Made by a program: the position numbers and the translations under genes. Below the pieces are notes generated by a model. That model was not told the DNA's origin. It saw nothing but the letters and a program-made list of their open reading frames with translations, and ran no database searches. From contig NZ_LZEW01000031.1 in assembly GCF_001676155.1 (NCBI RefSeq), forward strand, positions 1 through 64,000: a stretch of DNA of 64,000 bases, given 5' to 3'. Shown here piece by piece: positions 48,504-57,838 of this stretch; within the stretch, counting starts at the first letter, position 1, and every line of letters starts with the position of its first letter. Source of the stretch: Morganella psychrotolerans (GTDB lineage: Bacteria > Pseudomonadota > Gammaproteobacteria > Enterobacterales > Enterobacteriaceae).

Positions 48504-50126
48504 ATGGATTCGCAACGTAATCTTCTATTCATCGCTTTGCTACTCGTATCCTTCTTTGCATGGCAGACGTGGGAAAGTGATAAAACACAAACACTCAACG
48601 CGGCTACTCAGGCAACGCAGCAGACGACAACGCCAAGTGGTGAAAGCAGCGGGCAGAATAAATATATCACGGTCAAAACTGATGTGCTGTTACTGAACAT
48701 CAATCTGCGCGGTGGTGATATTGATGAAGCCGACCTTCTGGCTTACCCGGCAACATTAAAGTCCGAAGACCCGTTCCGTTTACTGGAAACGACGCCTGAA
48801 TTCGCATATCAGGCGATCAGTGGTCTTACCGGTACACATGGTCCGGATAACCCGAATAACGGCAAAGAGCGTCCATTGTATACCGCAGCGGGTGACACAT
48901 TTGTGTTAGCTGAGGGACAGGATGAGCTGCGCGTTCCGCTGACGTATACTCAGGATGGTGTCACTTATGTGAAAACCTATACCCTGAAACGTAAAAATTA
49001 CGCACTCGGCGTTGATTACACCATCAAAAATGACACCGCGAATCCGCTGGAAATGGCATTTTTTGGTCAGTTAAAACAGTCTGTCAGTTTACCGGAACGC
49101 TTAAACAGCGGCAGCAGCAACTTTGCTCTGCACACGTATCGCGGTGCGGCGTATTCGTCTGAAGAGACAAATTATAAAAAATACAGTTTTGGTGATATTG
49201 AAGAAAAATCACTGAATATCAACACGAACACCGGTTGGGTGGCGATGTTGCAACAGTATTTTGCCACTGCGTGGATCCCTGAAAAAGACTCAACCAATAA
49301 CTTCTACACCTTGTATAACGCTAAGTCCGGTGATGCATTTATCGGCTATAAGAGTGATGCAATCCGTGTTGCTGCTAATGGTGAAGCGAAATATAACGCC
49401 ACACTGTGGGTGGGTCCTGAGTTACAGAATGAAATGGAAGCAGTTGCTTCTCACCTGGACTTAACAGTAGATTACGGCTGGTTATGGTTTATTTCACAAC
49501 CGCTGTTTAAGTTACTGAAATTTATCCACAGCTTTATCGGTAACTGGGGTTTCTCCATTATCGTGATCACCTTTATTGTCCGCGGTATCATGTATCCGCT
49601 GACCCGTGCGCAATACACCTCTATGGCAAAAATGCGTATGCTTCAGCCTAAGCTGAAAGCAATGCGTGAGCGTATTGGTGATGATAAATCGCGTATGAGC
49701 CAGGAAATGATGGCGTTGTACAAAGCAGAGAAAGTGAATCCGCTGGGTGGTTGCTTACCACTTGTCATCCAGATGCCAATCTTCCTTGCATTGTATTATA
49801 TGCTGATGGGCTCGGTTGAACTGCGTCATGCACCATTCATCGGCTGGATTCATGACTTATCAGCGCAGGATCCGTACTACATTCTGCCTATTCTGATGGG
49901 TATCACGATGTTCGTGATTCAGAAACTGTCTCCGACGGCAGTGACGGATCCGTTACAGCAGAAGATTTTCACCTTTATGCCGGTGATCTTTACTGTCTTC
50001 TTCCTGTGGTTCCCGTCTGGTCTGGTTCTGTACTATATCGTCAGTAACTTAGTGACCATTCTCCAGCAGCAGATTATTTATCGCGGGCTGGAAAAACGCG
50101 GGCTTCACAGTCGCGACAAAAAATAA
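48504..50126 (+). CDS. yidC: Membrane protein insertase YidC
   Basis: 540 residues: N-terminal signal-anchor ([17 protein letters not shown]), large periplasmic domain (about 60-340), then the five-helix Oxa1 core with the positively charged loop [19 protein letters not shown] and [16 protein letters not shown]. Inserts membrane proteins including AtpE alone or with SecYEG. Confidence 0.97.
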   Translation: MDSQRNLLFIALLLVSFFAWQTWESDKTQTLNAATQATQQTTTPSGESSGQNKYITVKTDVLLLNINLRGGDIDEADLLAYPATLKSEDPFRLLETTPEFAYQAISGLTGTHGPDNPNNGKERPLYTAAGDTFVLAEGQDELRVPLTYTQDGVTYVKTYTLKRKNYALGVDYTIKNDTANPLEMAFFGQLKQSVSLPERLNSGSSNFALHTYRGAAYSSEETNYKKYSFGDIEEKSLNINTNTGWVAMLQQYFATAWIPEKDSTNNFYTLYNAKSGDAFIGYKSDAIRVAANGEAKYNATLWVGPELQNEMEAVASHLDLTVDYGWLWFISQPLFKLLKFIHSFIGNWGFSIIVITFIVRGIMYPLTRAQYTSMAKMRMLQPKLKAMRERIGDDKSRMSQEMMALYKAEKVNPLGGCLPLVIQMPIFLALYYMLMGSVELRHAPFIGWIHDLSAQDPYYILPILMGITMFVIQKLSPTAVTDPLQQKIFTFMPVIFTVFFLWFPSGLVLYYIVSNLVTILQQQIIYRGLEKRGLHSRDKK

Positions 50127-50132
50127 GTGACT

Positions 50133-50157
50133 GACCGGCAGGGAATACCTGCCGGTC
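50133..50157 (+). terminator. Perfect hairpin after yidC
   Basis: GACCGGCAGG, loop GAATA, CCTGCCGGTC (10-bp perfect stem), then TTATAGTAATATTT. The weak U-tract suggests partial termination or attenuation before mnmE. Confidence 0.6.
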
Positions 50158-50171
50158 TTATAGTAATATTT

Positions 50172-50196
50172 AAGGGCGGTCATATTGACCGCCCTT
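50172..50196 (+). terminator. Second perfect hairpin in the yidC-mnmE spacer
   Basis: AAGGGCGGTC (50172-50181) pairs perfectly with GACCGCCCTT (50187-50196), 15 nt beyond the first hairpin and 35 nt before the mnmE ATG. Confidence 0.55.
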
Positions 50197-50231
50197 ATTA
50201 TTTATCGCACGGTAAGAAAAGAGAGATTGTT

Positions 50232-51610
50232 ATGAATAACGTTGAAATTCAGAGCACTGATACCATTGTGGCACAGGCAACACCACCCGGGCGTGGCGGC
50301 GTCGGGATCTTGCGTGTATCCGGACCGCAGGCGGTACAGGTGGCTCAGATTGTTTTGGGTAACTTCCCAAAGCGCGTTATGCCGATTATCTGCCTTTCCG
50401 TGATGAAACAGGCAATATCTTAGATCAGGGAATCGCGATTTTCTTCCCGGGACCGAACTCCTTTACAGGGGAAGATGTACTGGAACTCCAGGGGCACGGC
50501 GGACCGGTTATCCTTGATTTATTGCTTAAACGTATTTTACTTATCGATAATATTCGTATTGCCAATCCGGGTGAATTTTCTGAACGGGCATTCCTTAATG
50601 ACAAATTGGATCTTGCCCAGGCGGAAGCCATTGCCGACCTGATTGATGCCAGCTCAGAGCAGGCCGCGCGTTCTGCCATGAATTCATTGCAGGGTGCATT
50701 TTCCGGGGAAGTTCACCAAATGGTGGAAGCACTTACTAACTTGCGGATCTATGTGGAAGCGGCGATAGATTTTCCTGATGAAGAAATCGACTTTCTCTCT
50801 GACGGCGTGATTGAGGCAAAGTTAGATACCGTGATCGCCCATCTGGAACGTGTTCGTTCGCAGGCTCGTCAGGGCAGTTTACTGCGTGAAGGTATGAAAG
50901 TAGTGATTGCCGGGCGTCCGAATGCAGGGAAATCCAGTTTACTGAATGCGTTGGCGGGACGTGAAGCGGCGATTGTGACGGCTATCGCGGGAACTACCCG
51001 TGATGTTCTGCGTGAACATATTCATATCGATGGTATGCCGCTGCATATTATTGATACCGCCGGATTACGTGAAGCCGGTGACGAAGTTGAGCGTATCGGT
51101 ATTGAGCGTGCATGGCAGGAAATCAGTCAGGCAGACCGCGTTCTGTTTATGGTGGATGGCACTACGATTGATGCGCAGACACCGGAGCAAATCTGGCCTG
51201 AATTTATGGCGCGCTTACCGGCAGGTATTCCGGTGACGGTGATCCGCAATAAAACCGATATCACCGGGGAATCTACCGGTATGACGGAGCTGAACGGCAA
51301 TACATTGATTAAACTCTCTGCCCGCGAAGGTAACGGGATTGATTTGCTGCGCGATCATCTGAAAGTTACGATGGGGTTTGAAGGAAATACCGAAGGGGGA
51401 TTTCTTGCCCGCCGCCGGCATTTACAGGCACTGAATACCGCCGCAGAACACCTGATATCCGGTCATGAACAGTTAGTGGTTGCGTGCTCCGGCGAATTAC
51501 TGGCAGAAGAGCTGCGTCTTGCTCAGCTGACTCTGAGTGAAATTACCGGCGAATTTACCTCTGATGATTTACTCGGACGTATTTTCTCGAGTTTTTGTAT
51601 TGGTAAGTAG
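50232..51610 (+). CDS. mnmE: tRNA modification GTPase MnmE (TrmE/ThdF), split by a frameshift
   Basis: ATG at 50232 ([21 protein letters not shown]). G-domain [21 protein letters not shown] and NKTD, ending with the catalytic FCIGK. The start and the rest are in different frames: LGNFPKR then should read [19 protein letters not shown]. One base is missing near 50365-50371, where TTCCCAAAG needs one more C. The repaired protein is about 459 residues (E. coli 454). Works with MnmG. Unlike the other breaks this is a loss, not an extra base. Confidence 0.94.
51593..51610 (+). other. mnmE 3'-end attachment site (SGI1-type attB core)
   Basis: TTTTGTATTGGTAAGTAG at the end of mnmE matches the 18-bp sequence used by SGI1-family integrative elements (TTCTGTATTGGTAAGTAA, from memory) at all but two positions. 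An AT-rich accessory block begins directly after it. Confidence 0.5.
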
Positions 51611-51645
51611 TTTTTCGTCCATATAGGTCCGAGAACGTTCTCTAA

Positions 51646-51678
51646 CCCGTATTAATTGTCTGTTAATACGGGGTTTTA
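51646..51678 (+). terminator. Terminator after mnmE
   Basis: CCCGTATTAA (51646-51655) pairs with TTAATACGGG (51663-51672), followed by GTTTTATTT. Confidence 0.8.
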
Positions 51679-52110
51679 TTTAATTTTATGCGTAATTATA
51701 TGTGATGTTGTGAATTGAGCCTATTTCTACTTTTTCGGTGTGTCATCGTTTATTTTCGTGCTCAAAATTATATCAAATGGATACGCTGTTGAGGTGAGAT
51801 ATGGCACTATTCAGATATCAAACTACACACATTCCCAAAATTTCCTTGGTAACTTACATAAAAGCTGGGTGAATACCCAGCTTTTATGTAAATCATTCAA
51901 GTTTCCCCAATTTATTATCTACTAAGTACAAAAAAATATAAGATATTGTATGATGAAACTCACTAATATTGTAATACATCAATGTTATTGAATTATAGAT
52001 CAAATTTTTTTTAAAATTTGATCTAACTGGTGAATATTGTATATTTTAATTGAAAACTAATAAATAGTATTTTACTCTCAATAAGTTAATAATTATTTAT
52101 ATAAGGAATT
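51679..52110. other. AT-rich spacer with promoter region of the peptide cluster
   Basis: No supported gene. Apart from the inverted repeat at 51854-51891 it is A/T-rich (52% or less of it can be read as simple AT tracts near 51930-52100). The peptide-cluster promoter is expected in 51900-52100 but no single clear hexamer pair stands out. Confidence 0.4.
51854..51891. terminator. Perfect 17-bp inverted repeat
   Basis: TTACATAAAAGCTGGGT (51854-51870), loop GAAT, ACCCAGCTTTTATGTAA (51875-51891). The core AAAAGCTGGGT/ACCCAGCTTTT is a bidirectional terminator shape, but the stem extends six further perfect base pairs, which is unusual for a terminator alone. Confidence 0.6.
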
Positions 52111-52321
52111 ATGATGAAGCAAGAGCATGTACTTATACAATTTTCTACGAAAAGACCATTTTCTAATAAACCTGAAATGCCAGATGGTGCTGTTTATAAT
52201 CAAGCAAAGGGCTATTGGATGAGAAATGGAGAACCTTTGGTGTCATATAATTCAGAATATGGAACTAGAGCCACCAAAAAAATGTGATGTAGAAACTGGT
52301 GAGGATCAAAAAGGAGAATGA
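52111..52321 (+). CDS. Putative graspetide-type precursor peptide
   Basis: A small gene ahead of an ATP-grasp ligase. As written it reads 58 residues and stops at 52287 (ends GTRATKKM). If the run of seven A (52276-52282) is really six, it continues TKKCDVETGEDQKGE and stops at 52321. The stop then overlaps the ATP-grasp ATG as ATGA, and the product has 69 residues. The tail is then rich in Thr/Lys and Asp/Glu, the side chains that ATP-grasp peptide ligases join. Leader candidate: QFSTKRPFSNKP. AAGGA precedes two tandem ATGs (52111, 52114). No homologue recognised; the role is inferred from context. Confidence 0.6.
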
Positions 52322-53259
52322 AAAATTATATATTGATTCTATCAAGTATGTATGACTTTTCCACGGATTTGGTTGTTCAGAGGTTGGAAGATAATGGTGA
52401 TTCTTTTATTCGACTAAATAAAGAACAATTAAGTAATTATGAGATTTTTTTTAGATCCTGTAAATACAACTTTAAAGGTGAGAAATGAATATATTGATTT
52501 AGAGATATCTAAAATAAAATCAATTTGGTTTCGACAGCCTGTTTTTCTAAGAAATACTCCAGGACGGACTATTGATATAAACGAGCAACTTTCATTATCA
52601 CAATGGAATGCTTTTCTTAGGGGGTTAATGGTTTTTGATAAGGCATATTGGATGAATTGGCCACAAGCAACATATGCTGCTGAATCTAAGCCATATCAGT
52701 TAATGACCGCAAAAAAAATGGGATTTTCTGTACCTCAAACGATTATTAGTAACTCTCTTGGTTTTGATAAACTCTCTTCAACAAATTTTATTATAAAGTC
52801 TATGGATACTGTTTTACTTAAAGAAAATGATGACTGCTATTTTACATACACATCCAAAGCTAGTCCTGAGGATTTTTCTTTAGACCAAACTAGGCAAGCA
52901 CCGATAACATTTCAAGAATACATTGAGGATAAATTAGATATTAGAGTTACTGTTATTGGCTATAAAGTATACGCTGTTGCAATAAAATCTAATGGTAATG
53001 CTATCTCTGATGACTGGAGAACTTTAAAAAAAGGACGACCTTGAATATGTAGATATTGAGCTTCCTATTAGAATTAAAAAAACTTTGCATAGATTATGTT
53101 AAGTCTCTTGGGTTAAATTATGGCGCTATTGATTTTATCAAAACAAAAGATGAGTATATATTTATTGAAATAAATCCAACTGGAGAATGGGGATGGCTTT
53201 CTAATGAGAAAAGGAAAATTGATTATAGTATTGCAAGGGAATTATCTGAGGCTAATTAA
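52318..53259 (+). CDS. ATP-grasp ribosomal-peptide maturase-like enzyme, frameshifted
   Basis: Read across three homopolymer breaks it gives about 312 residues. N-terminal MKNYILILSSMYDFSTDLVVQRLEDNGD (split at FSTD) is the pre-ATP-grasp domain. IKSIWFRQPVF, MNWPQATYAAESKPYQLMTAKKMGFSVPQTIIS (split at SKPYQL), ITFQEYIEDKLDIRVTVIG and the metal-binding FIEINPTGEWGWL follow the MvdC/MvdD-type order. Breaks: eight T at 52445-52452 (seven restores EIFFLDPVN), seven A near 53025-53031 (six restores LKKDDLEYVD), and seven A near 53076-53082 (six restores IRIKKLCIDYVKSLGLN). Such enzymes form ester/amide cross-links in a peptide. GGAG lies before the ATG; codon use is strongly AT-rich. Confidence 0.8.
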
Positions 53260-53847
53260 AATATTCTCTAGAGTTATTGAAGAAGCATTCCCATTTATTT
53301 ACTTTTATTATATTTTTAACAAAAAAAAAAGATAGTATATATGATGTCACTTTTTCAAATTTAGAATCTTACTCAAAACTTGCTGATGAAAAAATAGTTG
53401 AGAGACTTGAGGATGAACATAATAGAGCCAAGGAAATAGATGATAAAACTTTTAAATTTACATTGGCGTTAAGTATATCATTAAGTATTGTAAGTGCAGG
53501 AGCCAGTGGGGTTGTTAAATTTCTTCCTGAAAGTTATTTAAGTTCATATATATCATTTGTTTTTTTTTCTTTCTTCTTTTTATATGCTTTGTGGGGGGCT
53601 TATCTCATTGGGTTCATTAAAAACACTACCAAAATTTGGGTATGGAACATATTTTGAAATTAACAAAAGTAGAGATGGTTTAATTAAAGCCATTGCTGGT
53701 CAGGAAAAGGTAAATACAATACGTCATATAAGGAATGAACTTTCTTATATGAGTTTGAGAAATGGATTCTTGCTAATCCTCTTTGCTCTTATTTTGTGCT
53801 TATTTATATTAGCTACCTGTTTTTTTTACGAGTCATTTACGATATGA
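53204..53847 (+). CDS. Small multi-pass membrane protein of the peptide cluster, frameshifted
   Basis: No family recognised. Repaired across two runs (ten A at 53321-53331 to nine; six G near 53593-53598 to five) it would be about 213 residues starting at ATG 53204 inside the ATP-grasp 3' end. It has a charged helical part (LADEKIVERLEDEHNRAKEIDD), TM1 FTLALSISLSIVSAGAS, TM2 YISFVFFSFFFLYALWG, a cytoplasmic loop FGYGTYFEINKSRDGLIKAIAGQEKV...ELSYMSLRNG, and TM3 LLILFALILCLFILATC. A later start (TTG 53277) is possible. Candidate for export, immunity or an effector that uses the modified peptide; none can be chosen from sequence. Confidence 0.6.
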
Positions 53848-53888
53848 ACCTTTGATATCATACTACCTATGAATTGTATGTATTTCCT

Positions 53889-53899
53889 TTCTGTATTGG
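53889..53899 (+). other. Imperfect copy of the mnmE attachment core
   Basis: TTCTGTATTGG matches 51593-51603 (TTTTGTATTGG) at ten of eleven bases and matches the published SGI1 core at all eleven, then diverges (ACTAA). It sits where base composition returns to normal. May be a decayed attR. Confidence 0.35.
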
Positions 53900-53902
53900 A
53901 CT

Positions 53903-53930
53903 AAAAAAATAGCCAGAGTAATCTCTGGCT
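53903..53930 (-). terminator. Terminator of the haem-uptake operon (after tonB)
   Basis: On the minus strand AGCCAGAG, loop ATTA, CTCTGGCT is followed by A and seven T. It ends transcripts coming leftwards from tonB. Confidence 0.85.
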
Positions 53931-54048
53931 GAAAAAATTCTAACACCGATCCGGTTTAATTATTTCCACATTCACTGCCTGTGTCTTACCGCTTACGCTG
54001 TGCAAGCATACCTATTATTTTTATATTCACAAAAAATAATCACTGCCG

Positions 54049-54852
54049 TTAAAACCCCTTGTTCAACTGAAAACGCAATGAAAACGTCACTTCCCGTTTA
54101 GCGTCCGGCGGCGGCGCTCCGATAGCGGTAACATTCATCACGGCTTCCATTGCTGCATTATCCAGTAATTCGTAACCGGAAGAGCGGGTTACTGTGGGTG
54201 AAAATGGTTTACCGTTGTTATCGAGTGAAAATGAAATCTCACTGATACCCCGTTGTCCGGCACTTCGTGCCCGGCGAGGATAGTGTTTTTGTTCCTCAAT
54301 TTTTTGTCTCAGCAGATTAAAGTAATCATCCTGCACTTTTTGATTATCACGACCTTGTGTGGCTGAGTGTGTTGGAGAGATGGCCTGCCCGCCCGATTGT
54401 TGCCGGGTGGTTTTATCCTCACCGGTGTCCATAGTGGTATCAGCTGTTACGGGCGAAGGTTTTTCCTGTTTTTTCCTGATCGTTTTTTGTATGGGTTTTG
54501 GCGGGGATTTTGATGTCTCCTGTGTTCGCATGTCCCTGCGGGCGGTGGCCAGCTCAGCCTGAGATGGAGAATCCTTTGGCGGAGGTAATTTTTCCGCCTC
54601 TGGTTGTAGCTCCTGATAAGCTGGTGCTGCATTCATATGCACTGCCATGGTTATTGCAGGTGTTTCCCCTCTGTTATCAATCTGATGTAACCGGGTTGAG
54701 GGTAACGGGGGGCTGCCCGTAAGGAGCAGCCCGGTGAAGCATAACAATACACATAACCCGGCAGAGAAAAATGTCTGCTGTTGTGTTCCGTATTTTGCCA
54801 GCACGCGCAAAAAAGGCGGATGCGGTAATGCCACTATTGTACAGGTATTCAT
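54049..54852 (-). CDS. Dedicated TonB-family energy transducer
   Basis: 267 residues: one N-terminal membrane anchor (about 28-47, FFSAGLCVLLCFTGLLLTG), a Pro/Lys/Glu-rich periplasmic linker (SPPKPIQKTIRKKQEKP), and a C-terminal TonB domain (NLLRQKIEEQKHYPRRARSAGQRG, SSGYELLDNAAMEAV). It transmits the proton-motive force to outer-membrane receptors. It follows the receptor gene by 4 bp, so it presumably serves that receptor. No exbB/exbD here; they must come from elsewhere. Confidence 0.9.
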   Translation of the reverse strand: MNTCTIVALPHPPFLRVLAKYGTQQQTFFSAGLCVLLCFTGLLLTGSPPLPSTRLHQIDNRGETPAITMAVHMNAAPAYQELQPEAEKLPPPKDSPSQAELATARRDMRTQETSKSPPKPIQKTIRKKQEKPSPVTADTTMDTGEDKTTRQQSGGQAISPTHSATQGRDNQKVQDDYFNLLRQKIEEQKHYPRRARSAGQRGISEISFSLDNNGKPFSPTVTRSSGYELLDNAAMEAVMNVTAIGAPPPDAKREVTFSLRFQLNKGF

Positions 54853-54856
54853 TTCA

Positions 54857-57789
54857 TCAGAATCTCGCAGACATACTGAGCTTCACCGCTCTGCCCGGTG
54901 CCGGCATCATCGAGCGCGTAAGCGGATCGAGGTAATATTCATTGGTCAGGTTAGTTGCGGTCAGCTCCAGTGAGACATCGGGTGTCACTTTATATTTGGC
55001 GTAGGCATCCACCGTCAGTACTGAATTCCAGCGCATCGGGAAGTTATTAAAATTACTGTATTTATTTGGCACAATCGTCATTAAGCGCTTTTCCTGACTG
55101 TTTTCCACGGCACTGTGGTAAAGCCAGCGGCTGCCGATTTCTAATGACTCCTGTAATAAACGCCCGCCCAAATTGAGGGTGACAGAGTATCGCGGCTGGA
55201 TTTGGGTGCGCAGGAAACCGCCCGGATAACCACCGTCAAGGCATGATGGCAGGTTCTTCAGCCCGGTCGGGTCCATGTAGGCATTGGATGTTTCATCACA
55301 CACTTTGTTCGTCAGGTTATATGTCACGCCTAAGTCACTGAAAATCCAGCCGTGGTCATACCTGGCCTGTACTTCTATCCCTTTCAGTATCTGCTTATCC
55401 ATTTGTGTGAAGCGGAAAAAATTGTCACGATCAAAGACATTGTGGATATCGGTATGGAAATAGTTCAGACGGATATCGGCATGACGGGCAGCGTTGAGCA
55501 GTGATTTACCATTTAAGACTGCACCGTATTCGCGGGTGACAGCGCGCTCCGGTTTATAATGGTAACCAATATGCGGGAAAGAGATACCGGAGAAACCGAC
55601 CGTATCTTCAAACAGGCTCGGCATACGCACGGTTTCTGCATAGCGCCCGTACAGGCGCAAATCATCTGTCAGATGAACGGATGCCGATAGTACGGGAGTC
55701 CAGGCACCGGCCTGGCGGCGGGGTTTTTCTTTCCAGGTGTGGGTGACGGGTTGCAGGACTTTATCACCGTCCATAATAGGATAATCGTTATATTCATAGA
55801 CATAGGTTTCTTTGCCTGTGTAGGGATCAATACCCCGCAGTGCGGTATCAATCTCTGGTTTATCTTTGTTTTTCAGGCGTCCGTCGCTGGTGTCAACAGC
55901 CCAGAATTTTTTTTTCATGTACCATAACCCGTGATTTTTTGCCGGTAGGGTCGTCCCGGTGAAGTAATGGCTGAAACTTCTTTTTTGAGAGAATTTTCTG
56001 TTGTTCAGGTGGTAATGTTGTTCTGTTTTTGTATCGATTGTTGTAAGCCAAAGCTTCGGTGTCTGTCATATTCCGGTAGTAATTAAGGTAATAGCCGGTG
56101 ACTTCATAATTTTGTTTGCAATAGGGTTCTTTGCGGGCGGCACATTCATTGGATAAGTCATCAACACTCCAGTAGACAGTCTGTTTTCCCCCGGCGCTGA
56201 GTGTCAGCCAGGAGGCGGGTTGCCAGTCAATATTGACGGATTGCTGATATTCAAAGCGGCGGCCTTTACGGGCAGGAACCGCAAACATAAATAATTTGTA
56301 GTTTTCCTGGCCGGTATTACTGTCCAGATGTTCAAACTGCATATTGGCAGCCAGTGTCATGGACAGTTCCGGGGTAAAGGCGAATTTATTCGAAAAATCC
56401 AGTCCGTAGCGCTGATTCTGTACATTAAGGGTGGCGGTGTTAATTAATGTCCCGTCGATAGCCGGGTTAATAGTACTGGCATCCCCCTGTTTATAGCCAT
56501 CGTCCATATTTTTAGGGTAGCGCGGCCAGCCACCGGCAGAGTTGGTGTTGCTGGTGGTCAGGGTGGTCCACAGACGAATATCAGAATCGATGTAGGCAAA
56601 ATGTGCAGGTTGTGACTTCAGATGGATATAGCCTGCCTGCGCATGAAGGTCCGCCAGCGGCCATTGCGGAATAATATTATCTTCTGCACGTATCCAGCCC
56701 AGCCGGGAAGGCATAATATCGCCGAAATCTGACCGGGTATCCCGCCAGCTCAGTTGCAGCGCGTGATCATCATTAAGGTACCAGGTATTTTTTATCAGTA
56801 TAGACTCGGTTTTTGCCGAGGTATTCGGCACTTCATTGCCTTTGCGGTAAATCCGGGATACAAACGGCATATAGGGGTCATAGGTCATATTAGACGTTTG
56901 CAGAATACCAATATCTTCTTCTGTCATTGCTTTATTGTAGCTTTCGCTGTGGCGTTTACCGGCGAAATAGTTTCCCCGGTCGCGGTAAGCATAAGCAAAC
57001 AGCAAGTCCATATTCTCCCTGCGTGCACCCAGTGCCAGCCGCCAGGCGTAATCGCTTTTATTCAGCAACGGAGCATTATCACGGTTTTCCGGGGTTAAAT
57101 GGGTGCCGGGGTCATCAATGATAAACCACTGAAAATTCATATTATCCACAAGGCGGTAGTCTTCCCCGATCCCCAGATCCGGCACTCTTGTCTTTGTTGT
57201 GTTGCTGCTGTTTTCCAGCATCAGTGCAGCACCGAACTGTTCGCCTTTTTTTACCACATCATTGATGGCCAGTGTTTTCATGGCAACGCCACCACCCACG
57301 GAGCTTTTTAGGTGTGGATTAAGAGATGGGCCTTTCTCTATTTCAATTTCACTGATAAGCATCGGGTCAAGGTAATTGCGGTTATTAGCACCGTTATACC
57401 CCCGGTAGACGGTAACCGCCTGCTCGGTACCGTCGATAGTGACCGGAACACGCCCCGGCCCTTGTATACCGCGGATATTCACATCCAATGCATTGCCGTT
57501 ACGGGCGTCGCCACTGAATACACCGTTGGCACCTTTGAGAATATCGGCGGCAGATGTGCCTTTATAGCGCTCAATCTCTTCTTTAGTGAGGATCAGTGTG
57601 GAGACATTTTTGTCATAGATTTTATCTTTGGCGCTGTCTGCTGCCGACTGTTCGTTTCGGAGTGTAATTTCGCCCAGTTGCTGATTTTTTTTCCTGAGCA
57701 GTAAGCCCGGACTGCGGCATCAGTAAGACCGGCAGCAGTAATGTGAGTTTTTTACAGGGTTTATATGATGATGGTGAATGCGAAGGCAT
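54857..57789 (-). CDS. Large TonB-dependent outer-membrane receptor (haem/hemophore type), two frameshifts
   Basis: Start ATG 57789 with signal peptide ending LLPVLLMPQSGLTAQ. Plug domain: RYKGTSAADILKGANGVFSGDARNG, VNIRGIQGPGRVPVTIDGTEQ (split at RVPVT), then a long barrel ending APGRAVKLSMSARF with terminal Phe. Repaired length about 976 residues, larger than simple siderophore receptors. Breaks: eight T at 57685-57692 (seven restores QEKNQQLGEITL) and nine T at 55907-55915 (eight restores HEKKFWAVDTSD). Next to Slam and hemophilin genes it is the likely receptor for the haem-loaded hemophore, the HphR role. Confidence 0.88.
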
Positions 57790-57838
57790 AACAATTCCCG
57801 GATGATAAGAAATAAAAAAAACAGAAAAGAAAATGCAG

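Noticed and set aside
51740-51925. A 61-codon frame after mnmE and a shorter ATG frame at about 51801
   Set aside because: It runs through the perfect 17-bp inverted repeat; no sign of selection for coding.
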